In this document: positions 16,428 through 24,182 of the stretch, one piece after another
Numbering within the stretch: position 1 is the stretch's first letter
How the letters are laid out: each line of letters starts with the position of its first letter
Source: Haloarcula laminariae
GTDB lineage: Archaea > Halobacteriota > Halobacteria > Halobacteriales > Haloarculaceae
Direction: 5' to 3'
DNA: 64,000 bases
NCBI RefSeq assembly: GCF_025457605.1
Contig: NZ_JAMZFY010000001.1
Coordinates: forward strand, 310,001-374,000
Program-made: the position numbers and the translations under genes
The notes under the pieces: generated by a model
What the model was told of the DNA's origin: nothing
The model's input: only the letters and a program-made list of their open reading frames with translations
The model's database searches: none

Positions 16428-17573
16428 TTATCTGAGCCACGTCCGCAGACGGTCGAACCGGGACGGTCCATCGCGGGTCCGTGTGCGGACCCGCCCGGAG
16501 TTCCCCACTGCTACGCCCACTGCATAAAACGAGCCCCCCAGCAGCGCGTCGATGACGACGACGGGGAGCCACGGGTGAATCAGATACAGTGACCGGATGG
16601 TCGACTGCGGGAGGACCAGCAGATAGCGGTGCTCGACGACGTGGTGCTGGTAGTACCCCGTCTCCGGTGGGGCAGACAGCGTCAACGTCCCGTTGACCGA
16701 CGAGCGGGGCCCGACCGCCGCCTCGCGCGGCTCGACATCGACCCCGTCGCTGACCGGCTCGACGTACCGAACGACCGGGACGAACCCGCCGTTGGCGGTC
16801 GTGTACGGTACCGACTCGTTGGTCCCCTGCTCGATGACGCGCGGACCCGGCGAGTCGGTCTCGGCGCTGACGATGTCGAAGGTCTGTGGCCCCGCGGGGA
16901 CCGTCATCGCGGCCGTCGCGGATAGGACGATAGCCGCGCTGAAGACTACGACGACCAGGTGGAGTGATACCCCCGTATCCCGCTCGGTCTCCCGCGTGCG
17001 CCCGCGCTCGTCGTCCAGATACAGGTCGAGGAGGTAGCCGGCCACGGAGAGCGAGAGCAGGAGGTACGCGACACCTTGGGTACCAAGCAGCGAGCGCGTG
17101 CCAAAGAGCCCGGCCAACTGGCGCTGGACCGACCCGAACGCGTCCTGGGACGCGGTGACGGCGGCACCGACACCCGGAATCGTCACCACCGCCCCACCGG
17201 GTTGCCAGGCGACAGCGACGACCTGTGCCTCACTGACCGGCGGCTCGCCGCCGTCCTGGTCGGTGAAGGGGTTTGCGTCGCCTCTCGTCACGTACCCTCG
17301 TTCGGTCTCCTCGACGACACGGTGGGTCGTGAGCCCGCCGCCCTGTATCTCCTCGGACCGGAAGACGACGACGTCGCCCTCCTCTACGGGGCCGGCGATC
17401 TCCGCCGGAATCGCGACGAACCCCTCGCCGGTCTCGATGGTCGGCTCCATACTTCCCGAGGTGACAAACCCGAGAAGCACCGGCTGGCCGAGTACCTGCC
17501 CCAGCACCATCGAGACGAGGAAAACGACTAGCGCTGCCTCCCCCAGTAGGGTCCCCACCCTGCGCAGTCCCAT
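16428..17573 (-). CDS. SipW-like signal peptidase I
   Basis: This 381-residue S26B signal peptidase has an N-terminal TM helix and the catalytic Ser box FVTSGSMEPTIETGEG (about residues 37-52). EGDVVVF and the His box GGGLTTHRVVE, which replaces the bacterial Lys, come next, followed by RGDANPFTD. This is the ER/archaeal Ser-His type. Unusually, a second part of about 200 residues with three further TM helices and a Ser/Thr-rich beta domain follows. It cleaves signals of exported proteins; neighbouring DUF1102 genes are the likely substrates. The ATG at 17573 is preferred to the GTG one codon upstream. A TATA-like TTATATG lies at 17599-17605. Confidence 0.88.
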   Translation of the reverse strand: MGLRRVGTLLGEAALVVFLVSMVLGQVLGQPVLLGFVTSGSMEPTIETGEGFVAIPAEIAGPVEEGDVVVFRSEEIQGGGLTTHRVVEETERGYVTRGDANPFTDQDGGEPPVSEAQVVAVAWQPGGAVVTIPGVGAAVTASQDAFGSVQRQLAGLFGTRSLLGTQGVAYLLLSLSVAGYLLDLYLDDERGRTRETERDTGVSLHLVVVVFSAAIVLSATAAMTVPAGPQTFDIVSAETDSPGPRVIEQGTNESVPYTTANGGFVPVVRYVEPVSDGVDVEPREAAVGPRSSVNGTLTLSAPPETGYYQHHVVEHRYLLVLPQSTIRSLYLIHPWLPVVVIDALLGGSFYAVGVAVGNSGRVRTRTRDGPSRFDRLRTWLR

Positions 17574-17644
17574 CACTGTAGCCTCATTTTCCCTGACATA
17601 TAACCGTTTGTGTGGAGGAACTCCCTACTTGCCGGTTCGAGTGG

Positions 17645-18565
17645 CTATGGCGGACCGAGCCACTCAGACTCTACGACGACCAGCACGTACGACGCGATGA
17701 ACCCGAGCGCGTAGCCAAGCAAGTGGGTATACAGATTCAGGACCCGACCGCCGACCACGGGATCGACCGGGAACGTCGCCAGCGGGAGCATCAGAAAGAG
17801 GCCAAGCCCCACGACGGCAAGCTCGAAGTGGCCCGCGCGGTCGGCGGCCGTCCGCAGCCGCTCACGCCAGTCCCCCCGCTCGCCGGTCGCTGACAGCGCG
17901 TACAGCGCCAGCACGAGCGCGAGCGCGGCCAGCAGTCCGACCAGCGTCGCCGTGATGACGTGGCCGACCGCGACGGTCCGGCCCCGATACGGGACGGTCA
18001 CGCCGTAGGTCGCCACTGCCCCGAGCGTCAGCAGCGTTATCAGCGTCAGCCCGACGAAAAAGAGCAGCGGCGCGGTCGTCCGCCGGCGCCCGATATCGAA
18101 CTGACGCTCGGCGTGGGTCGCCAGCGCCAGGGGCAGATAGCCATACAGGGCGAGCAACACGCCCGAGAACCCGGCGCTGCCGCCGGTGCGGACGATAGCC
18201 AGGTTCAGATACGACAACAGGGGCGGGCAGGCGACCAGTAGCGAGACGAACGCCACGCGAAACCGCCGGCGCTCCCCGTTGGCCACACTCAGCAGGTAGG
18301 CGACGGGGACCACGAGCGCGTACCCCGCCAGATTCACCGCCAGGTGTCCCGGACCGACGTGGACGAACGCTGAGACCGTCGCCGTGTAGAGCGTCGGGTC
18401 CGCGTACTCGAAGACGAGCGACCGGCGGACCGACAGCGGCAGCATCGCGGCCGCCAGCAACGCGGCCGGGACCGCGAGCACGAGCAGCAGGTCCGCCGCC
18501 GTCGCCGGCGTGCGAAGCGACTCGAACGGGCCCTCCGTCGCGTCCGTTCCCCCGACGCGGTCCAT
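17645..18565 (-). CDS. Rhomboid-family intramembrane serine protease
   Basis: This 306-residue polytopic membrane protein has six to seven TM helices. Rhomboid signatures are present: HVGPGHLAVNLAGYA (the HxxxxHxxxN motif of TM2), the catalytic Ser in GFSGVLLAL (GxSG of TM4) and the His in THLLGYALGF (TM6). Rhomboids cut TM segments of substrate proteins within the membrane. It lies between the signal peptidase and a secreted, C-terminally anchored protein on the same strand, so it may process surface proteins of this locus; that link is inference. Confidence 0.85.
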   Translation of the reverse strand: MDRVGGTDATEGPFESLRTPATAADLLLVLAVPAALLAAAMLPLSVRRSLVFEYADPTLYTATVSAFVHVGPGHLAVNLAGYALVVPVAYLLSVANGERRRFRVAFVSLLVACPPLLSYLNLAIVRTGGSAGFSGVLLALYGYLPLALATHAERQFDIGRRRTTAPLLFFVGLTLITLLTLGAVATYGVTVPYRGRTVAVGHVITATLVGLLAALALVLALYALSATGERGDWRERLRTAADRAGHFELAVVGLGLFLMLPLATFPVDPVVGGRVLNLYTHLLGYALGFIASYVLVVVESEWLGPP

Positions 18566-18610
18566 TCCTACGGTATCGACGGGCGCCCGCCGGTTTCATA
18601 GTTCCGGCAG

Positions 18611-19402
18611 TTACGCGAACAACCGGTAGCCGACGAGCGCCGAGAGCAACACGGCGAGCCCGCCGCCGATACCGAGCAGCGACCCGAGGCCGAGGCCGCC
18701 GAGCTCGACCGGTCCGCCGTCCGCGTCGCCGCCCGCCGTGTCCGGCGGCGACGATTCAGTCGGCGACTCGGTCGACGGCTCCGACGGCGTCGGGGGCGGC
18801 GTTTCGGCCTCGTCGGGCGTCGGTGGCGTCCCCACTGGGGTCCGGACCGTCTCGATCTCCTCGGTCGGGGTGGGTGTCGAGGTCGGCGGAACGTAGCCGT
18901 CGTCGTCATCGTCCTCGGCCACTTCGGCGTTCACGCTGAAGGTCTCGGCCTGCTCGACGTCGTGCTCCCCGCGGGTGTCAACTAGTAGCCCGACGGTGAC
19001 GGTCTCGCTCGGCCCGAGGGTGACGCTGTTTGCCTCCCCTTCGAGCGAGTCACTGCTGTCGTCGCCGCGGTAGAAGCGCACGTCCTCGGCGTCGTCGGTC
19101 AACCAGACTATCGCTTCCTGGTCGCCGGTGTAGGTCATCGTGAAGACGCGGGGTATCGGGGTGGCGGCGTTCGAGCTGATGCCCTCGCCTTCCGTGGCTG
19201 GATTCGCGCCCGTCAGGAGTAGTTCGAGTTCATCGTCCTCACCGAGAACTGCGTAGTTTCCGTTCGGGCCGTCGGCGGGCCGGAGCTCGATGTCCCCGCT
19301 CACGTCGTCGGTGCCCGTCAGGTCAAAGGGCGCCGCACCGGTCGGGACGAGCACCGCGGCTGTGGCGAGGACGGCGACGAGGAGGAGCCCTTTGCGGGAC
19401 AT
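18611..19402 (-). CDS. Secreted, C-terminally anchored DUF1102-like protein
   Basis: This 263-residue protein has a signal peptide (about 1-24) and a beta-sandwich-like domain (about 30-165). A long Thr/Pro/Glu/Ser-rich low-complexity stalk (about 170-230) and a C-terminal TM helix follow. The folded part (with VTLGPSETVTVGLLVDTRG) resembles the DUF1102/TasA-like exported proteins encoded just upstream. The stalk-anchor plan suits a cell-surface tether for a fibre. A perfect inverted repeat of the GTTTGAA motif lies 52-70 bases before its start. Confidence 0.66.
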   Translation of the reverse strand: MSRKGLLLVAVLATAAVLVPTGAAPFDLTGTDDVSGDIELRPADGPNGNYAVLGEDDELELLLTGANPATEGEGISSNAATPIPRVFTMTYTGDQEAIVWLTDDAEDVRFYRGDDSSDSLEGEANSVTLGPSETVTVGLLVDTRGEHDVEQAETFSVNAEVAEDDDDDGYVPPTSTPTPTEEIETVRTPVGTPPTPDEAETPPPTPSEPSTESPTESSPPDTAGGDADGGPVELGGLGLGSLLGIGGGLAVLLSALVGYRLFA

Positions 19403-19453
19403 ACAAACCGAATCTGACCCTACATATTCATGCCACGCAATTAGTATTTGAGT

Positions 19454-19472
19454 GTTTGAATCCGGTTCAAAC
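19454..19472. promoter_or_regulatory. Perfect inverted repeat GTTTGAA-N5-TTCAAAC
   Basis: GTTTGAA (19454-19460) and TTCAAAC (19466-19472) form a perfect palindrome 52 bases upstream of the ATG at 19402 on the minus strand, just upstream of where its TATA should be. The same half site occurs at 21025, 21090 and 21186. Likely an operator or activator site shared by the exported-protein genes. Confidence 0.55.
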
Positions 19473-19575
19473 GGTATTGTAACAGTCTCTCTCTCGGAAA
19501 ATCCCGGCGCGGGGTCAAGACCGCCGGGGTGAGTGGTCTGTGGGGTCAGGACAGACTGGCTAGGGGTTCAGGTGT

Positions 19576-19633
19576 CGCCCTCTCGGGCGAAGCCCACCGG
19601 CGGAATCGAACCGCCGAGATGCCGGCGTGGGCT
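19576..19633 (-). ncRNA. Candidate structured RNA with tRNA T-arm-like minihelix
   Basis: On the minus strand AGCCCAC (19633-19627) pairs with GTGGGCT (19597-19591). Inside lies GGCGG-TTCGATT-CCGCC (19615-19599), a canonical T-arm with 5-base-pair stem and 7-base loop. Eleven bases replace the D and anticodon arms. A second hairpin (CGCCC/GGGCG, 19576-19589) follows. This looks like an acceptor/T-arm minihelix and not a functional tRNA. It may be a tRNA relic (an old integration site) or a small RNA. Confidence 0.35.
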
Positions 19634-19635
19634 GA

Positions 19636-19654
19636 GAGCGTGAATTTTCAGCTC
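19636..19654 (-). terminator. Hairpin just after the DUF1102 gene
   Basis: Six bases beyond the stop of the gene ending at 19660, GAGC-G-TGAA and TTCA-GCTC form an eight-base-pair stem with one bulge and a two-base gap. Place and shape fit a terminator or 3'-end processing structure. Confidence 0.4.
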
Positions 19655-19659
19655 CCGTA

Positions 19660-20223
19660 CTAGCTTCCAGTCACGATAGCATTGATCACGAGCGAAATGT
19701 CGTACTCATCTTCCCGTACTGGGACATCTTGGGTGTCTATTTCCAACCCACAATTCAGCTGTTCCCCGACTTCAATAGCTTCGGATGGACTATCTTCAGT
19801 GAGGAGATCTCCGGTATCAACGTCATATATCGTGACTTCCGGCAATCCGCTTGTTGTCTCTTGCGTGCTGTACACCTCGACCGGCTGCGTCCCTTGGTTG
19901 GTGATTGAGAACAACCCACTCTCATCGTGAGCAGCGTCGTCTCCGAACTGATAGACCGAATCCGTTCCGAGACCTTCCGGGTCTGTTCCACCGTAGTCAT
20001 CATCGTCAGGACCCGGAATATCGAATCCAACCGTGTTGCCGTCTTCATATGACCGCCGGCCCTCTCCTCGTTCTTCTAGTTTGAGGAACGCTTCGTCATC
20101 GGCGGCGACCGAAACTGAGACCGACCGGCCAGCGCTAACGCTCGTGAACGCACCCGTGCCTATGGCAAACACACTGCCCGAGGCCAGACTTCCAAAGCCG
20201 GCAATCAGGGTGCGTCGATTCAT
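19660..20223 (-). CDS. DUF1102/TasA-like exported protein A
   Basis: This 187-residue protein starts MNRRTLIAGFGSL with a Gly/Ala/Ser-rich signal ending in GTGAFTSVSA. The mature chain then opens with SVSVSVAADDEAFLKL. This is the camelysin/TasA-like layout: a signal with Gly-Ala-Phe-Thr-Ser, then a beta strand and an acidic turn, cleaved in bacteria by SipW-type peptidases. The rest is an acidic beta-sandwich with no Cys pair. It is one of two tandem paralogues (the next gene starts six bases upstream). A SipW-like peptidase is 2 kb away. It probably is exported and may polymerise; polymerisation is inference. Confidence 0.75.
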   Translation of the reverse strand: MNRRTLIAGFGSLASGSVFAIGTGAFTSVSAGRSVSVSVAADDEAFLKLEERGEGRRSYEDGNTVGFDIPGPDDDDYGGTDPEGLGTDSVYQFGDDAAHDESGLFSITNQGTQPVEVYSTQETTSGLPEVTIYDVDTGDLLTEDSPSEAIEVGEQLNCGLEIDTQDVPVREDEYDISLVINAIVTGS

Positions 20224-20228
20224 TGAGA

Positions 20229-20906
20229 TTACCCCTGATTAATTGAGGAGAAGTCTTCGTAATCGGCGACAGCGTTGATGGTTATTGGGGTGCTGATAGA
20301 GGCGGTATCGTCCGTTCCGCCGTTGATGTACAGACCAAAGGCGAAGCTCTCACCGGGCTCAAGGATGTAACTCTGGTAATTGTAACCCTTCAGATCGTCT
20401 TCGGGGAAATTGCCGTTGACCTGATTACCTCGGCCGCTCAGACTGATTTCATCACTAATCTGGGCTGCATTATTCGGTTCCCCAGTCCCGTAATTGCTAT
20501 CCGTTTCCTCCGGGGTCGTGGGACGATCAGACGCTTGCGGGTCGACGAAGAGATCCCCATCACTCACGCTGTTCGCGTACACGAAGACATTCTGCGTCCC
20601 CTGATTTTCGACATCGAAGAGATCGAGTATTCGGGTAATCCCGTCTTGATTGACACCGCTGGCGTCTTCATTGTAATTATTGGAACTGCTCAACTGAATA
20701 TTGACCTGACCGCCACCCGTTTGCACGTAGTCGGAATTTTCTCCACCTTCACTGGTATTCAACGCCAAGAACGCGTTGGCGTCACTAGCCGTGTTAACTG
20801 ACACTGTCCGGTTCGCGCTCACACTCGTGAACGCGCCGGTACCCATTGCAGCGGCCGAGCCGGCCGCGAGCGATCCTGCGCCGATGAGGAACTTGCGTCG
20901 GTTCAT
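20229..20906 (-). CDS. DUF1102/TasA-like exported protein B
   Basis: This 225-residue paralogue of the downstream neighbour starts MNRRKFLIGAGSL. Its signal ends in GTGAFTSVSA, exactly as in protein A, and is followed by RTVSVNTASDANAFLAL. The mature part is Asn/Ser/Gly-rich with beta-strand periodicity and ends in ITINAVADY. It is the first gene of a two-gene transcript. A GTTTGAACGG motif lies about 120 bases upstream. Tandem major and minor subunits beside a SipW-like peptidase is the gene plan of TasA/AbpA-type fibre loci. Assignment is by pattern. Confidence 0.75.
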   Translation of the reverse strand: MNRRKFLIGAGSLAAGSAAAMGTGAFTSVSANRTVSVNTASDANAFLALNTSEGGENSDYVQTGGGQVNIQLSSSNNYNEDASGVNQDGITRILDLFDVENQGTQNVFVYANSVSDGDLFVDPQASDRPTTPEETDSNYGTGEPNNAAQISDEISLSGRGNQVNGNFPEDDLKGYNYQSYILEPGESFAFGLYINGGTDDTASISTPITINAVADYEDFSSINQG

Positions 20907-21263
20907 AGTTGTCTCAGCGCACGCCTTTCCACCCCCACTTCCATCCGGGTGGATCGGACGCGCTACCAGAGGCCAGACACCCTACCCGCATTGTAGTATT
21001 CTCTTTGATACATCTGAATAGTACGTTTGAACGGCAGTATGCGGTCTCTGCGTTTCCCACTGCTGGCGGGCCCAGCCGGTATAGCGTCCTTTGAACGGGC
21101 ACTCGATAGCCACTGCGTGGTCTACCATGGTGATGAAATACGGGCAGAAGGGACGGTCTACGCCCCAAAAATACCGTTCTACGACGTTCAAACGGCCTTT
21201 GGCGGGTGTTCACAGTCCGAGATACAAAGCACAATACTACCTACATGAACGGTTGTAAGACTG
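20907..21263. promoter_or_regulatory. Divergent regulatory region with three GTTTGAAC-type sites
   Basis: No gene is supported between the divergent starts at 20906 (minus) and 21264 (plus). It contains GTTTGAACGG (21025-21034), CTTTGAACGG (21089-21098) and GTTCAAACGG (21186-21195). All carry the octamer also found as a palindrome at 19454-19472. A/T-rich TATA candidates lie near 20995-21020. The region probably controls the exported-protein operon and the small plus-strand gene. Confidence 0.5.
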
Positions 21264-21413
21264 ATGTCCAGCCACGACTCCCCCGGCACGACTCCGATCG
21301 AAAAGCATCTCGAGACCGCCCTCGAAATGGCGGACGACGACAAGGCGAAGTACCACCTCCGTGAGGCGTATCAAAAATGCGTCACGCTGAGCGAGCTATC
21401 GGACCACTCGTAA
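21264..21413 (+). CDS. Small conserved-looking acidic protein
   Basis: This 49-residue ORF, with ATG at 21264 and TAA at 21411-21413, encodes a soluble helical protein. It has the segment IEKHLETALEMADDDKAKY and a second helix ending CVTLSEL. Codon use (strong third-position G/C) matches the host, which supports it. It lies 69 bases after a GTTCAAACGG motif and ahead of the DUF7344 regulator. The function is not recognised. Confidence 0.6.
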   Translation: MSSHDSPGTTPIEKHLETALEMADDDKAKYHLREAYQKCVTLSELSDHS

Positions 21414-21505
21414 CGGAACTCCGACCAGACATATCAACATCACTGCCGGCATTTTTCAACTCCCACTGCTCTCAAATTCCATCTCCGGACTGCCCCACGA
21501 AAAAA

Positions 21506-21511
21506 TTTATA
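21506..21511 (+). promoter_or_regulatory. TATA box of the DUF7344 gene
   Basis: TTTATA preceded by an A-run (BRE-like position) lies 58 bases upstream of the ATG at 21569. This predicts transcription starting near 21535 and a short leader. It is the best match to a haloarchaeal core promoter in this gap. Confidence 0.55.
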
Positions 21512-21568
21512 CCATCTCTCACATTACATGTCAAGTGACCGGAGTTGGGATCCGGGGTGGGATACGGT

Positions 21569-22177
21569 ATGAGCAAAGCCATATCGGGGACGGGGGAGAC
21601 CCCAGAGTCGGCCGGAGTACAGAGTGGTCAGGACAGAAGCGAGCTCTCGCGTGACGACGCGTTCGAGATGCTGAGCAACCGCCGGCGGCGGTTCATCCTG
21701 CACTACCTGCAGGACGAGGACGCGGCCGCGACGCTCTCGGATCTCGCCGAGCAGGTCGCCGCCTGGGAAAACGAGACGGACATCGCGAGCATCTCCGCCA
21801 GCGAGCGAAAGACTGTCTACACGTCCCTCCAGCAGTTTCACCTGCCCAAGATGGACGAGACGGGCATCGTCGAGTTCGACCAGCGGGCCGGCGAGGTTCA
21901 CATTACCGACGCCGCTCAGGACCTCGACATCTATCTGGAGGTCGTCGATGAGTACGACATCCCGTGGAGCTTCTACTACATCGGCTTTAGCGCCATCGGA
22001 ACGATTCTCGTGACGCTGTCGTGGCTCGATATCGGGCCCTTCGCCGCGATACCGTACATCGGATGGACGGTGTTCCTGCTCGCGGCGCTGCTGGTTTCCT
22101 CGATGTCTCACTACGTCCTCACGCGCCGGAACCGACTGGGAACAGGCGAATCCCCGCCGGAGGTGAGCGATGCGTAG
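21569..22177 (+). CDS. DUF7344 winged-helix regulator with two TM helices
   Basis: This 202-residue protein has an N-terminal DUF7344-type winged helix (about residues 30-120). It begins AFEMLSNRRRRFILHYLQ, continues with TLSDLAEQVAAWE and KTVYTSLQQFHLPKMDETGIV, and has wing GEVHITDAA. Two TM helices (about 140-158 and 164-183) and a basic tail follow. DUF7344 is a haloarchaeal DNA-binding domain; here it is tethered to the membrane, so it may sense the envelope. It overlaps the following exported-protein gene by eight bases and is the best candidate regulator of this locus. Confidence 0.8.
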   Translation: MSKAISGTGETPESAGVQSGQDRSELSRDDAFEMLSNRRRRFILHYLQDEDAAATLSDLAEQVAAWENETDIASISASERKTVYTSLQQFHLPKMDETGIVEFDQRAGEVHITDAAQDLDIYLEVVDEYDIPWSFYYIGFSAIGTILVTLSWLDIGPFAAIPYIGWTVFLLAALLVSSMSHYVLTRRNRLGTGESPPEVSDA

Positions 22178-22637
22178 CGGTGCCTTCCTCCTGTGTGCGC
22201 TCGTGGTCACCGTCGGCATCGCCGTCGGTAGCGGCGGGTTCACGTCAGCACAGGCCGACCGGGGTGTGACTGTCGAGGTCGTCGGCGACGGAGACGCCTA
22301 CATGGCGCTCGATTACCCCAACGAGACGGTCGAGCGCGACGGCGTTGTCAACGAGACAATGTCGCTCCAGTTCGTCACTGTCACGAACCAGTTCCCCGAG
22401 AACGTCACGCTCACTGTCAACTACACCGTCCAAGGGGAGCCGGGCCTCTCGACCAGCGACGACAACGAGACGACGCTCAACGTCGGCGAGTCGACCGACG
22501 TGTCCGCCCCGGTGACGTGTCCCTCCGCGGGCGACTACGACGTCTCGGTTGAGTTCGGTGCCACGGCCGATGGGCCCGGAATCTACGCCGAGACGAGTGA
22601 CGACCGGACCGTCGAGTACGAGGTCAGCTGCGAGTAA
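22170..22637 (+). CDS. Secreted DUF1102-like protein
   Basis: This 155-residue protein has an N-terminal signal (about 1-27, ending SGGFTSAQADRG, the same Gly-Phe-Thr-Ser pattern as the other exported proteins). It then has a beta-rich domain with five N-x-S/T sequons and two Cys (in APVTCPSAGDY and the terminal SCE) that could form a disulfide. Overlap with the DUF7344 gene shows co-transcription. It is probably a minor subunit or surface partner in the same system; role inferred. Confidence 0.7.
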   Translation: MRSGAFLLCALVVTVGIAVGSGGFTSAQADRGVTVEVVGDGDAYMALDYPNETVERDGVVNETMSLQFVTVTNQFPENVTLTVNYTVQGEPGLSTSDDNETTLNVGESTDVSAPVTCPSAGDYDVSVEFGATADGPGIYAETSDDRTVEYEVSCE

Positions 22638-22690
22638 CCGCCGGTCCTGACCGGCCAGGGGGTTTTGACGCTCAACCGCGTAGGCCGTAT

Positions 22691-23014
22691 ATGACGACCG
22701 AGACCACGGTATCTATCGACTCCCGCGAGCAACTTGACGCCCTGCTCGTCGACCACGAGCGGGTGCTGGTGATGGTCCGGACCGCCGGCTGTACCATCTG
22801 CAAGTCGATGGCGCCGATTCTGGACGGCGTCGCCCGGTCGACCGACGCAACCGTCGTCGAGTTCAACCCCCGCGAGGACCTCGACGCGGTCGCCGATTTC
22901 GCCGTCCGCAGCGTCCCCACCTTCCTGCTGTTCGTCGACGGCAACCTGGTCGACCGGCGGGCGGACGGCTTCGTCCCGACCGACGACCTCGCCGCGTTCG
23001 CCGACGGCGCGTAG
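22691..23014 (+). CDS. Thioredoxin-family protein
   Basis: This 107-residue single-domain thioredoxin fold has the active-site CTIC in RTAGCTICKSM and the cis-Pro strand SVPTFLLFVDG. There is no signal peptide, so it is cytosolic. The active-site pair TI is not the classic GP, so redox potential and partners may differ from housekeeping thioredoxin. It lies alone between the surface locus and a membrane protein gene. Confidence 0.85.
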   Translation: MTTETTVSIDSREQLDALLVDHERVLVMVRTAGCTICKSMAPILDGVARSTDATVVEFNPREDLDAVADFAVRSVPTFLLFVDGNLVDRRADGFVPTDDLAAFADGA

Positions 23015-23078
23015 TCCGTGCGCCAAACCCACACGGCTAGACAAACCTTTTCATCGAGTTCTCTGTAGGTGACAAGTG

Positions 23079-23849
23079 ATGTCCCTCCAAATCGGTCAGG
23101 CCCTCCGTTCGGGCCTCGATTCCCTCCTCAGTCGCACCGGTGCGATACTGCTTGCCGCGTACATCGCCCTGATGGCCGGATTGCTGCCGCTCAGCAACAC
23201 CATGGTCGTCCGTCTCTACGAACAGGCCGGGCTCACCGAGGCCGGCGAGGCGATACCGCTGGTCCTCGACGTCCCGCTGTCGGTCGCCGCCGGGGGTTAC
23301 CTCCTCGGGTCACTCGCCGGCGCGTACCTCTCTGTCGTCGCCACCCGGACGTTCGTCACCGGCGACGGCGGCCAGTTCCCGTCCGGCGCGTTCACCCGGA
23401 ACGTCCCTCTCGCCCTGGTGAACGTCATCGTCGGCGGGCTCGTCTACAGCCTGCTCATCGGTCTGGGGACGATTGCGCTGGTCGTCCCCGGCATCATCGC
23501 CTACGTCGCCTTCCTGTTCATGCTGCCCTACATCGCCGTCGAGGACCGGAACTTCGTCGCCGCGCTCCGGGCGAGCTACCGCCTCAGCAAGGGGAACTGG
23601 ATTATGCTGTTCGTCCTCGTCGTCATCGCCGTCTCCGCCGCCGGCTTGCTCGGCGGCGTCGGTGGACTCGTTTCGAGCCTGCTCCTCCCGCCGGTCGTCG
23701 GCCAATTGGTCATCGCGGTCGTCACCGCTCCCGGCTCGTTGTTCTCGCTGGCCGTCATCGCCGCCGCGTTCGAACAGCTGCGTGACGCCGAACGCGACGG
23801 GCCAGTCGGTTCGGCCCCGACCGGCGAAACGCCCTCGACGCCCGCTTAG
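23079..23849 (+). CDS. DUF7847-like multi-pass membrane protein
   Basis: This 256-residue protein is read from ATG 23079 (a GTG one codon upstream is possible). It has about six hydrophobic segments and the repeated pattern of glycine-rich helices seen in haloarchaeal DUF7847 proteins. A central LVVPGIIAYVAFLFMLPYI segment is followed by the amphipathic AALRASYRLSKGNW. Its function is unknown. Its stop codon overlaps that of the convergent, broken universal stress protein gene. Confidence 0.7.
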   Translation: MSLQIGQALRSGLDSLLSRTGAILLAAYIALMAGLLPLSNTMVVRLYEQAGLTEAGEAIPLVLDVPLSVAAGGYLLGSLAGAYLSVVATRTFVTGDGGQFPSGAFTRNVPLALVNVIVGGLVYSLLIGLGTIALVVPGIIAYVAFLFMLPYIAVEDRNFVAALRASYRLSKGNWIMLFVLVVIAVSAAGLLGGVGGLVSSLLLPPVVGQLVIAVVTAPGSLFSLAVIAAAFEQLRDAERDGPVGSAPTGETPSTPA

Positions 23850-24120
23850 TCCGCTGTCAGCCGGACGGTGACGATTGGCACCGGCGACCGGCGGACGACC
23901 TTCTCCGCGATGCTGCCCATGAGGTAGTGGTCCAGCCCGGTCCGACCGTGGGTCCCCATCACGACCATGTCCATCCCCTCGCCGACGTAGTCGAGGATGG
24001 GTGTCTTGGGGACGACCCTGTCTCGGCGGGCACCGCGTCGGCCAGCCCCGCGACCGTCGTCTCGACGGCGTGGTCGCCACGGTCGGACAGTCGATACGCA
24101 CTCACTTCGACACGTGGAGC
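23846..24120 (-). pseudogene. Universal stress protein remnant
   Basis: The C-terminal third of a UspA domain is intact in one frame: DMVVMGTHGRTGLDHYLMG, carrying the Gly-x2-Gly-x9-Gly-Ser ATP-binding motif, then SIAEKVVRRSPVPIVTVRL and stop. Upstream, the matching sequence (LSDRGDHAVETTVAGLADAV) lies in another frame, and the N-terminal nucleotide-binding strand is absent up to the neighbouring gene at 24183. So the gene has a frameshift and a 5' deletion. It should give no working protein. Confidence 0.72.
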
Positions 24121-24182
24121 CGCCGCTACGTGGAGATGCGCGTCGACGCACGAACCGGCCGTCGAGGCCGGTAGAACCCGTT

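Noticed and set aside
19591-19633. Functional tRNA on the minus strand
   Set aside because: Only the acceptor-like stem and T-arm exist; D and anticodon arms are absent, so it cannot be a working tRNA.
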